Below are positions 8,283 to 15,089 of a DNA stretch of 31,523 nucleotides, piece by piece (position 1 is the first letter of the stretch; each line of letters begins with the position of its first letter). Source of the stretch: JBGTCD01 sp041749015 (GTDB taxonomy: Bacteria; Bacteroidota; Bacteroidia; Cytophagales; Cyclobacteriaceae). Under the pieces are notes generated by a model. That model did not search any database. It was not told the origin of the DNA and saw only the letters and a program-made list of their open reading frames with translations. The stretch lies in assembly GCA_041749015.1 (NCBI GenBank), contig JBGTCD010000102.1:1-31523 (forward strand), in the 5' to 3' direction. The translations under genes were made by a program, and so were the position numbers.

Positions 8283-8723
8283 CTATTTAAATTGGGTAAC
8301 CAGCTCTCCCCAGGCCAGGTAAATCCCTCCATGTTCAGCCTTGTATTCTTTCAGGATTTCGTAATCTGAGAATGCCACAATCTGACTTGCCATAGGCGTT
8401 TTAAAATTCTTTGACTTCAAATAAAAAGCAATTGTGGCATCGGTAAGTGTATCAGGCTGGTGGTAGTCTGCTACCAGAATGTGGGCTAATTCGAGATCCT
8501 TACCTTCTTCCGAATCCATAAACTCTAAAAGGCAATTGACATCATCGAAAATGAAGATTTTTCCCTTTTCCGTCACTATTTCTGCTCCAAATTTTGGATC
8601 CATTAGCTGCATTTTGCAAAAGTGACAGATGTCTTCACCATACTTAATGGCCCTTGGCTCGGTAGTACAGGATGCAAGTAGAATTATGATAATAAAGCTT
8701 ATCAGTTCATTCTTTAATTTCAT
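8283..8723 (-). CDS. nosL: NosL, lipoprotein copper chaperone
   Basis: This is a 146-residue lipoprotein: the signal segment ends in LASC with C19 as the lipidation site. The copper-handling motif ICHFCKM (C33, C36, M38) lies close to the N terminus of the mature protein, as in NosL, which delivers Cu(I) to NosZ. The phrase FDDVNCLLEFM is also typical of the family. It lies 12 bp after the small membrane protein gene and 21 bp before nosD in the same direction. Function is inferred from family and context and is well supported. Confidence 0.93.
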   Translation of the reverse strand: MKLKNELISFIIIILLASCTTEPRAIKYGEDICHFCKMQLMDPKFGAEIVTEKGKIFIFDDVNCLLEFMDSEEGKDLELAHILVADYHQPDTLTDATIAFYLKSKNFKTPMASQIVAFSDYEILKEYKAEHGGIYLAWGELVTQFK

Positions 8724-8735
8724 AGATTTAATAGT

Positions 8736-9311
8736 TTAAGGTTTTCTATTTCGCCATTCAATTATTACAGCAAATGTCAGCAATAGCCCTGATCCTGCCA
8801 AAAACCAGCCGCCTGTATCAGGTCCGGAATATGCCAGAAAGTTGAGCAATTCTTTGTACCCAATTAATGGTGGTTGATAGGCCATCCCAGGTACTTTGAT
8901 GGCTGCTGTAGGATCAAGATTGTGACCATAGTCATACCCCCAGCGATACATATCTATCAAAACGCCAATCCCTAGCAATAGAAATAATCCCAGGAAGGTG
9001 AATAATGCCCACCGCCGGGCTATTATAGCAGCAAAGATTCCAAAGACTATTATGGCGCCTATTATGTAAATGAGGAACTCAAGCTCCGGGAACATCTCTG
9101 CGCTGATATGTTTCATCCCTATGTAATGGTTCACCCCATTTATAATATCAATGTCACCACTCAAGCGGTCGATGTGGATTTTCATATTCAACCCTTCGGG
9201 ATATTGGGGTGCCCAAAGGCTTATCTGCCATAATGGTGTGAAGTAGGCAGTTATCATTAATAGCGCTGCTATCAATACTAAAAATCTGCTTAACGGGCTT
9301 ATTTTTTTCAT
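8736..9311 (-). CDS. Four-helix membrane protein in the nosB position
   Basis: This is a 191-residue protein with four predicted membrane helices (about residues 9-28, 78-101, 103-124 and 167-186). A large loop lies between helices 1 and 2 containing NHYIGMK, and a second loop lies between helices 3 and 4. In clade II nos clusters, for example Wolinella, the gene next to nosZ encodes a membrane protein of unknown function called NosB. Position, topology and strict linkage to nosZ fit that role, but I cannot align it with NosB here. It is separated from nosZ by 50 bp containing a strong hairpin. No cofactor motif is obvious, though the loop histidine and methionine could bind metal. A role in electron supply to NosZ or in its maturation is inference. 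Confidence 0.82.
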   Translation of the reverse strand: MKKISPLSRFLVLIAALLMITAYFTPLWQISLWAPQYPEGLNMKIHIDRLSGDIDIINGVNHYIGMKHISAEMFPELEFLIYIIGAIIVFGIFAAIIARRWALFTFLGLFLLLGIGVLIDMYRWGYDYGHNLDPTAAIKVPGMAYQPPLIGYKELLNFLAYSGPDTGGWFLAGSGLLLTFAVIIEWRNRKP

Positions 9312-9323
9312 TTCGGTTAGAAT

Positions 9324-9353
9324 ATCACCGCCAATCCAGGGACTGGCGGTGAT
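9324..9353 (-). promoter_or_regulatory. Strong intercistronic hairpin after nosZ
   Basis: ATCACCGCCA (9324-9333) and TGGCGGTGAT (9344-9353) form a perfect 10-bp, GC-rich stem with a 10-base loop. It lies in the 50-bp gap between the nosZ stop and the next start. The bases after it in the direction of transcription are not a U run, so it is better read as an mRNA-stabilising or partial-termination element. It could set nosZ expression above that of the assembly genes. Confidence 0.6.
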
Positions 9354-9361
9354 GTTAAGAT

Positions 9362-11326
9362 TTAGTTGCTTTCCCCTGTGGAAAACTTAAGTGGTACATT
9401 ACTTCCTGCAGGAGAAACTCTTACATAACCCTGCATTTCCTGGTGTAAAGCTGAACAGAAATCAGTACAATAAAAGGGGAAAATACCAACCCGGTCGGGT
9501 ACCCATTTTAGAGTGGAGGTCTCTCCCGGCATGATCAGCAATTCCGCGGTATTGGCACCTTTTATGGCTAATCCATGAGGTACATCCCAGTCCTGCTCAA
9601 GGTTGGTCATATGGAAATACACCTCGTCACCAACCCTGATGCCTTCTATATTATCAGGTCTGAAATTAGACCGGATGGTAGTCATATAAATATGAACCTT
9701 ATTGCCATCCCGCTCTACCCGCGCATCATTGATGCCTTTAATTGCATGAGGGTGCGCATTGTCTTCAAGCCGGTAAAATTTCACCTGCTTATCCTTAATC
9801 AGGCTGGCAGGGAAGGCTTCAGCATAATGGGGCTCCCCAATGGTAGGGAAGTCTAAAAGCAGCTGCATTTTATCTCCTGAGATATCATAAAGCTGGGCAG
9901 AGTGGCAAAGCTCAGGACCCGTAGGCAGGTACCGGTCTTTGGTGATCTTATTATAGGCCACCATGTACTTGCCATGAGGTTTTGCAGTAGGCCCTCCGGG
10001 TATCGAGAGGTGGCCAACAGAATAATAGGTTGGTACTCTATCCAGTACTTCAAGGGTTTCAATATTCCATTTTACAATTTCAGAAGAAACAAACATTGAA
10101 GTGTAGGCATTCCCCTTACCATCAAACTCAGTATGGAGCGGACCCAGTCCAGGCTTCTCAACCTCTCCATGCAATACTGATTCATACCGGAGGACTGGCA
10201 TCCCCTGAAGGGTGCCTTCAAAGTCTTCATCTTCTATTGCCTTGAGCATTTTAGTAAAAGAAAATACTGGAATAATTGCCGCAAGTTTTCCACTACCAAT
10301 AATATATTCTCCTGTTGGATCGGTATCGGTACCGTGTGGGGATTTTGGACAGGGTATGAAGTATACAATGTCTTTCAATTCCGTGGGGTCCAATACTAAT
10401 ACATCCTCTTTGATGGTGGAGGTAGCCACATGGGTTTTCTTATCCATGATGTTGTGCGCATATTTGGCTTTTTTCTTTTTGGCCTTCCCTTGCTTGACAT
10501 ATTCCTCAGCCTTTTTCCAGTTCACAGCCATGATAAAGTCCTTATCTTTTTGAGAGGCATTTACCTCTAATAAGGTATGGGCCATTTCTGTATTGTAAGT
10601 TGAGAAAAAGAACCAGCCGTGAGACTTTTTCTTACCTGCACGAGCCAAATCAAAATTGAAAGGGGGAGCCTCAATCTGAAAGCTTAAGTTCATTTCTCCA
10701 CTTTCAGGATCTACCCCGATAAAGCTGATAAAACCTTTGAAGTTTTCTTTATAGGTATCGATGGGCACATCCCGGGCTTCATCATCACCAATTGGCACGC
10801 TAAAACGGGTACCCGCTACAACGTATTCTGTATTTTCGGTGATGAATGGAGATGAATGATTACCAGCCGAATTGGGTATTTCAATAATCTCCACGGTGGT
10901 GAATGTGGTCAGGTCCACTCTGGCAATCCTGGGAGTATTATTGCCATTTCCAAATGCCCACCTGGCATCATGCTCGCCATTGGTGGTAGAAATAGCAATA
11001 TGGTGCAAATCATCCCAGGGCACAAATCCATGTGTAGTGTTGAGCATGGGTTTAGTTTCTTCTGAATACCCATATCCATTTTCCGGGTGTGTTGAAAAGA
11101 CCGGCAGAATTTTGAGCACCCTTCCTGAGGGGAGCCCAACCACACTCATTTGCCCATTAAACCCTCCGGAAACAATGTTGTAAAATTCATCATGTTGCCC
11201 TGGTGGCACATACACCTTACTGGCGGCTTCTCCGGAAATAGCTGTTTCCATGCCCTTTGGCTTACAGCCAATTACAAGGGCAGTTGCTGCAATCGTTATT
11301 GCAAAAATCCATAATTTAGTTTTCAT
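9362..11326 (-). CDS. nosZ: Nitrous oxide reductase, clade II type, with lipoprotein signal
   Basis: This is the terminal reductase of N2O to N2, 654 residues. The C-terminal CuA domain is intact: H584, then C620, C624, H628 and M631 in the order YCTDFCSALHQEM. The N-terminal propeller carries CuZ histidines such as DDLHH (H108/H109). The signal is a short Sec-type signal, with no twin-arginine motif, ending in a lipobox-like VIGC (C21). The Sec route is the mark of clade II ('atypical') NosZ. The lipobox suggests the enzyme is anchored to the membrane rather than soluble. A lysine-rich stretch (KAKKKKAK) lies in the middle of the propeller. It is 17 bp downstream of the fused cytochrome gene and is the centre of the operon. 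No nosR is nearby, also usual for clade II. Confidence 0.97.
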   Translation of the reverse strand: MKTKLWIFAITIAATALVIGCKPKGMETAISGEAASKVYVPPGQHDEFYNIVSGGFNGQMSVVGLPSGRVLKILPVFSTHPENGYGYSEETKPMLNTTHGFVPWDDLHHIAISTTNGEHDARWAFGNGNNTPRIARVDLTTFTTVEIIEIPNSAGNHSSPFITENTEYVVAGTRFSVPIGDDEARDVPIDTYKENFKGFISFIGVDPESGEMNLSFQIEAPPFNFDLARAGKKKSHGWFFFSTYNTEMAHTLLEVNASQKDKDFIMAVNWKKAEEYVKQGKAKKKKAKYAHNIMDKKTHVATSTIKEDVLVLDPTELKDIVYFIPCPKSPHGTDTDPTGEYIIGSGKLAAIIPVFSFTKMLKAIEDEDFEGTLQGMPVLRYESVLHGEVEKPGLGPLHTEFDGKGNAYTSMFVSSEIVKWNIETLEVLDRVPTYYSVGHLSIPGGPTAKPHGKYMVAYNKITKDRYLPTGPELCHSAQLYDISGDKMQLLLDFPTIGEPHYAEAFPASLIKDKQVKFYRLEDNAHPHAIKGINDARVERDGNKVHIYMTTIRSNFRPDNIEGIRVGDEVYFHMTNLEQDWDVPHGLAIKGANTAELLIMPGETSTLKWVPDRVGIFPFYCTDFCSALHQEMQGYVRVSPAGSNVPLKFSTGESN

Positions 11327-11343
11327 GTTTATTAAGTTTAAAA

Positions 11344-13164
11344 TTAAATATTTGCTGCTTCATCTTTGGAGCCCGTTCTTTCTTGGTCGTTCTTCCTTAA
11401 GTATTCCAGGATATCTCTGGAGTCTCCAATAGAAATATTTTGATTGGGCATTCTGGTGAGACATTCTTCCAGTAACTGTCTAGCCACAGGGTCTTCTTCG
11501 AGCATGACATCGACATTGGTGATCATGTTCATGATCCATTCTGGTCTCCTGCGGTTGGTGACCCCCTGAAAGCCGGGACCTACCAACCTTTTGTCATCAA
11601 GCTGATGACAGGCGGTGCATTTCATATCAGCGATGGCTTTACCTCTTTTTACCATATCCTCGTCAAGGGGATCTGTCAGGTCTACATGCTTGATTTCCCC
11701 AACACCCCGTGGATCAGGTTCAGGCTTTTTTGCAGTGGTTTCAGTTTTGTCTGATTCCGTAGACTCGCCACCACCACATCCTGAAAATACAAGTGCGCCG
11801 GTGATCAGCGTAATTAGCATAGTTAGTTTCATAGGTTTAAAATTTAAGTGATTATTAGAGTTTGATTTGTTGTTTTTTGTAGGGTAAAATTGTTGGTTAA
11901 GGATTTTTAAAAAATGAAAATATTGGTCCCAAACCACTACCCCTAGCCCAAGGAGAATAGGTAGTGAAGTGATCACCAATAAAAGGTAATAATGGGGCAG
12001 GAACCCAAGCTCAAGCCATAGTAATGTTCCCTGTCCAAACAATAGAAGCTCAGAGCCCAGGAATCCTGCCAAAACCATATACCATCCAATCCTGGAATGG
12101 TTCCCACTAAAATTGCTGCCTGCTTTTGTAAGCAGTCCTACTGAGGTCAGTGTAATAAAGCCTAGCATAATCAGGTGAATGAACCCGATTACAAAGCCTC
12201 TTATGGTATATGAAATAATGGCTACAGCAGGTATCGCCACGGCCAATTGTATGATGACTTTTACCACCAGGCTGGCAAGACCAAGCCTGATGAGGTGGTT
12301 GGTCCAATGAGGTTCCTTTTTGAGCCAATGGTGTAATGCCCTAAATACAGGGAAAAGGATGCTGAAAAAAACTCCGGCCTGGAGTATTACCCCGGCAGAA
12401 TTTAAGTAAAATAAATAGCTTGAAGGTGTGCTCCAGGTTACGCTTTGTGCGTAAGTTAAAAGCAATGCAAGATGCAGGAATATTTCCTGTTTCCTGCTCA
12501 TGGTTATGGGAGTAACCTTGGTATTGAGGTAGTAAATGGTAAGTCCAAGCACGGCATAGGTAAACCAACCATTAAACTGGAAGTGTAAAAACCACTGGAT
12601 GCTCATGAAGTATATCGGGTGGAGTTTACCAAGGATTTGCCCTATCGGTCCTACTGCCCATAAACCTATGGTCGATACCAGCATCCATATAACTGCAAAC
12701 CGAACCAGCCTATTTGCGGCAGTGGGGGGATGTTTCCTCAAAGCTTTTAAGAAGAAAAATGCAAACACATAACTTACCAGAATATGCAAGGTGGAAAAAG
12801 TGATGCTCACCAGGCCATACCCTTGTGAAGGAAAGCTGATACCCATCCCTGCTACAGCAAAAATGGTCCAGCCCAATAAACGGGGGAAAACCTTATTTTC
12901 AAGTGGATTTTTAACCCATATATAAACCAAAAATCCCGTGACCAGCATGTATCCCCATCCCAGCAATGCTAAATGAGAATGTGCATGGAGCAGATTTTTG
13001 AATTTAAAAAAAGGCACTTCATTAACGAAGAAGTACCGCATCATAAGCCCAAACAAAGCAGCGATCAAAAAGAAGATCAGGGCCCAAAGCATCCATTTGA
13101 TAAAAAAGATCCTGGTACTTTGAGCCTCCTCTGGTTTTTCAATATTTACCGCTGCTGTATCCAT
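11344..13164 (-). CDS. Polytopic membrane protein fused in frame to a lipoprotein-type cytochrome c
   Basis: The frame is open for 606 residues but reads like two proteins. Residues 1-420 hold about twelve membrane helices with conserved-looking histidines (HAHSH at 60-64, H127, H194 in FLHFQFNGW, H330). They resemble the heme-copper-oxidase subunit I/NnrS-like proteins found beside nos and nor genes. Residues 425-444 are polar and low-complexity, like translated intergenic DNA. At M445 (coding ATG at 11830-11832) a full lipoprotein signal begins, ending in VFSGC (C463). A mono-heme cytochrome c follows, with heme site CTACH at 516-520 and a likely axial methionine at M572. A cytochrome c next to nosZ is a natural electron donor to its CuA site. 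The membrane part may be a quinol-side or NO-sensing partner, but that is inference. The join may be a real fusion or the result of an indel. Confidence 0.8.
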   Translation of the reverse strand: MDTAAVNIEKPEEAQSTRIFFIKWMLWALIFFLIAALFGLMMRYFFVNEVPFFKFKNLLHAHSHLALLGWGYMLVTGFLVYIWVKNPLENKVFPRLLGWTIFAVAGMGISFPSQGYGLVSITFSTLHILVSYVFAFFFLKALRKHPPTAANRLVRFAVIWMLVSTIGLWAVGPIGQILGKLHPIYFMSIQWFLHFQFNGWFTYAVLGLTIYYLNTKVTPITMSRKQEIFLHLALLLTYAQSVTWSTPSSYLFYLNSAGVILQAGVFFSILFPVFRALHHWLKKEPHWTNHLIRLGLASLVVKVIIQLAVAIPAVAIISYTIRGFVIGFIHLIMLGFITLTSVGLLTKAGSNFSGNHSRIGWYMVLAGFLGSELLLFGQGTLLWLELGFLPHYYLLLVITSLPILLGLGVVVWDQYFHFLKILNQQFYPTKNNKSNSNNHLNFKPMKLTMLITLITGALVFSGCGGGESTESDKTETTAKKPEPDPRGVGEIKHVDLTDPLDEDMVKRGKAIADMKCTACHQLDDKRLVGPGFQGVTNRRRPEWIMNMITNVDVMLEEDPVARQLLEECLTRMPNQNISIGDSRDILEYLRKNDQERTGSKDEAANI

Positions 13165-13167
13165 TTC

Positions 13168-13887
13168 TTAAAAATCGAATTGCTGGTACAATGCTTTTGC
13201 TTTGGGAAATAAAATGTTGTTTTCTAAGTGTATGTGCAAGTGCAGATCATTATCAAATTCCTGCAAAAGGGCAAAGGCCAACTTGTAAGTCTGGCAAGCG
13301 TCTGCAGGAGGGGTGTATTGATTGCTGATGACGGCAATCTTTCTGAACCTTTCCCCTTCGGCCTCGTGGTCATCCTCCATGCCGTTGATAGGGTTGTCAA
13401 TATGACCAAAATGAGGTTCAGAAAGTGTAAAGTTTTGAGATTTGGAGGACTCCATCGCAACGATGTAGGGGAAGAGCACCAGTTCCTCCTTTTCCATGTG
13501 AACTTTGAGTGCCTCAGCAGCCTGAAAAAATTGATCTCTGATTTCAACTAATTCGGGATGTCTTTCCCCGTGCACCCTGACCAACTTATCCAGATAGGTT
13601 TTGAGCGCCGGGATGGTCCCGTTGACATAGGTGTGGTGGCTGGTTACAATATGGTCTATTAGCTGACTAAGATTGTAATCAATGTATCGAAATTCATCTG
13701 GGCGTTCCAGCACCTGCTCGATGTCCCGGATAATTTCAAGTGGGTCGATATTTTTTCTTTTACAAGCTTCCTTAAGGGTGATGCCCCCGCCGCAGCAGAA
13801 ATCAATCCCGTAATTTGAGAAGACTTTAGCAGTCCTGAAGTTACCTGCTACAATGTTACCGATGGTATTGTTTGATATAGTATTCAT
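13168..13887 (-). CDS. ric: Iron-sulfur cluster repair di-iron protein
   Basis: This is a 239-residue member of the RIC/YtfE/ScdA family, which protects or repairs Fe-S and di-iron centres after nitric oxide damage. The N-terminal DUF542-type domain carries the paired cysteines C31/C32 in GIDFCCGGG. The hemerythrin-like C-terminal domain offers the usual histidine and glutamate ligands: H84, H130 with E134 (HMEKEE), H174, and the HxxxE pair H218/E222. All key residues are present. It starts 16 bp after the Rrf2 regulator gene and ends 3 bp before the fused cytochrome gene, so it is almost certainly co-transcribed with nos. This links NO damage repair to N2O respiration under one regulator. 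Confidence 0.94.
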   Translation of the reverse strand: MNTISNNTIGNIVAGNFRTAKVFSNYGIDFCCGGGITLKEACKRKNIDPLEIIRDIEQVLERPDEFRYIDYNLSQLIDHIVTSHHTYVNGTIPALKTYLDKLVRVHGERHPELVEIRDQFFQAAEALKVHMEKEELVLFPYIVAMESSKSQNFTLSEPHFGHIDNPINGMEDDHEAEGERFRKIAVISNQYTPPADACQTYKLAFALLQEFDNDLHLHIHLENNILFPKAKALYQQFDF

Positions 13888-13903
13888 AGTTATTAAGGTC
13901 CTT

Positions 13904-14347
13904 TTATCTTTTATTATTTAATTTTAAATAAGCCGCCCCGGTCGTGATATCTGAAGCCACCTCTTGCAGGGAGGTGGAAATCAGCATACCGGAAAGATGG
14001 TCTCTTATTGCTTTATATTTATGGTGTATGGCGCAGGGGTACTGCTCCGAACACTGTGTCAGGCCAAGAGCACAACCATTGAATATCATGTCACCGTCAA
14101 TGGCTTGGACGACAGAGGCCAGCGTTATAGCTTCCGAATTTTTTTTTAAGTAAAATCCCCCATGAGGCCCTTTTGCTGAATCCAATAAATCTGCTTTTAC
14201 CAATGCCTGAAGGATCTTACCTGTAAAAGCCTCTGGGGAATTTATTCCAACCGAAATATCCTTTAAACCCGCCCTTTTATACTCCTCAGGAAGGGTAGCC
14301 AAGTAAACCATGGCGTTAATCGCGTATTTGCAGGTTTTAGAAAACAT
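13904..14347 (-). CDS. Rrf2-family regulator leading the ric-nos operon
   Basis: This is a 147-residue winged-helix regulator of the Rrf2 family (IscR/NsrR/RsrR type). Three cysteines at C92, C99 and C105 (C-x6-C-x5-C) lie where the family binds an iron-sulfur cluster, so NO, oxygen or iron status is the likely signal. The opening MFSKTCKYAINAMVYLA and the wing GPHGGFYL are typical. It is the first gene of the nos operon, with its own strong Bacteroidota promoter 20-50 bp upstream. That suggests autoregulation plus control of ric and nos. It is a close paralogue of the divergent regulator at 14549. NsrR-like NO sensing is the best guess, from cysteine pattern and gene context; direct evidence is lacking. 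Confidence 0.92.
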   Translation of the reverse strand: MFSKTCKYAINAMVYLATLPEEYKRAGLKDISVGINSPEAFTGKILQALVKADLLDSAKGPHGGFYLKKNSEAITLASVVQAIDGDMIFNGCALGLTQCSEQYPCAIHHKYKAIRDHLSGMLISTSLQEVASDITTGAAYLKLNNKR

Positions 14348-14359
14348 ATGTTGCCAGCG

Positions 14360-14408
14360 TCCGATACAAATATATCTAATAAATAATAAAAGACAAAAAT
14401 ATCCGATA
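14360..14408. repeat. TCCGATA direct repeats bracketing the nos promoter
   Basis: TCCGATA occurs at 14360-14366 and again at 14402-14408, exactly 42 bp apart, about four turns of B-DNA. One copy lies just downstream of the -7 element and the other just upstream of the -33 element. The placement suits two operator half-sites on the same face of the helix, but the short motif could also recur by chance. Confidence 0.35.
14367..14396 (-). promoter_or_regulatory. Promoter of the Rrf2-ric-nos operon
   Basis: On the minus strand a TTG (14394-14396) is followed after 19 bases by TATATTTG (14367-14374), an exact match to the Bacteroidota -33/-7 consensus at normal spacing. Transcription should begin near 14360-14362, leaving a leader of only about 14 nt before the regulator's ATG. 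Confidence 0.75.
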
Positions 14409-14535
14409 ATATTTTTTTCAAGCCCTACTAGTTTATGCTAACGGGTTATTTTACAGAATTTGGTGGCCTTAAGGTTAATCCTAATTTTGAAAAATTTAAC
14501 TTTGAACTAATATCTGTTATTTTTTATTAAGACTA

Positions 14536-14543
14536 TATATTTG
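14536..14543 (+). promoter_or_regulatory. -7 element of the divergent Rrf2 gene
   Basis: TATATTTG is an exact match to TAnnTTTG and ends five bases before the ATG at 14549. Transcription would start at or within a base or two of the start codon, so the mRNA should be leaderless or nearly so. No clear TTG is seen at the -33 position. Confidence 0.55.
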
Positions 14544-14548
14544 TAATC

Positions 14549-14983
14549 ATGTTTTCAAAGTCCTGTCAGTACGCTATAAAAGCGGTAATTTTTATTTGGG
14601 TTCAAAGTTTAGAAGGCAGAAAGTCCAATCCCAGTGAGATCAGCAGAGGCATCAACGCCCCACAATCCTTCACTGCTAAAATTCTGCAAACACTGGTCAA
14701 AAAAAATATCATTGCTTCTTTCAAGGGCCCTACTGGCGGTTTTTTTTCTAACCAGAACCATGAAGCCAAAACTATTTTTGACGTGGTCATGGCAATAGAT
14801 GGAGACACCATTTTTGAGGGGTGCGGCCTTGGCCTTGATCAATGTTCTTCAGCAAACCCTTGTCCACTTCATGACGAATTTTTGAAAGTAAGAAATCAGA
14901 CAAAGGTGATGCTTACCTCCAAAACCTTGAAGGAGTTAGCTATTGAGGTAGGGGATGGTGCTGCCGTGCTGGCAAGATTCTAA
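14549..14983 (+). CDS. Second Rrf2-family regulator, divergent paralogue
   Basis: This is a 144-residue Rrf2 regulator, closely similar along its whole length to the one at 13904-14347. It shares the opening MFSK-C-YAI, the GINxPxxFTxKILQxLVK stretch, and cysteines at exactly the same positions (C92, C99, C105). The wing differs (GPTGGFFSNQN) and so does the loop before helix 2, so target preference may have shifted. It is transcribed away from the nos operon and sits 106 bp ahead of the FAS1 lipoprotein gene. A paired arrangement like this suggests duplication and either cross-regulation over the shared intergenic region or division of signals (for example NO against oxygen). Confidence 0.92.
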   Translation: MFSKSCQYAIKAVIFIWVQSLEGRKSNPSEISRGINAPQSFTAKILQTLVKKNIIASFKGPTGGFFSNQNHEAKTIFDVVMAIDGDTIFEGCGLGLDQCSSANPCPLHDEFLKVRNQTKVMLTSKTLKELAIEVGDGAAVLARF

Positions 14984-15019
14984 TTCTTAATCACTGCTTA
15001 GAGGAAAATAATTTATAAA

Positions 15020-15037
15020 AAATGATTAAAATCATTT
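15020..15037. promoter_or_regulatory. FNR/CRP-like palindrome upstream of the FAS1 gene
   Basis: AAATGATT and AATCATTT form perfect 8-base arms around a 2-base centre. The core TGAT-N4-ATCA is the core of FNR/DNR-type boxes (TTGAT-N4-ATCAA), with one base different at the outer end of each half. It lies about 52 bp before the FAS1 start codon. A loop of two bases makes an RNA hairpin unlikely, so a protein-binding site is the better reading. No FNR-type gene is in the window. Confidence 0.45.
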
Positions 15038-15089
15038 AAGATAAAAATATCCTTTATTAAATTGTGGAGGAAATTTAAAATCAACCATC

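Noticed and set aside
10872..11183. Rightward frame antisense to nosZ
   Set aside because: It lies opposite the conserved NosZ N-terminal region and has no plausible start signal or domain.
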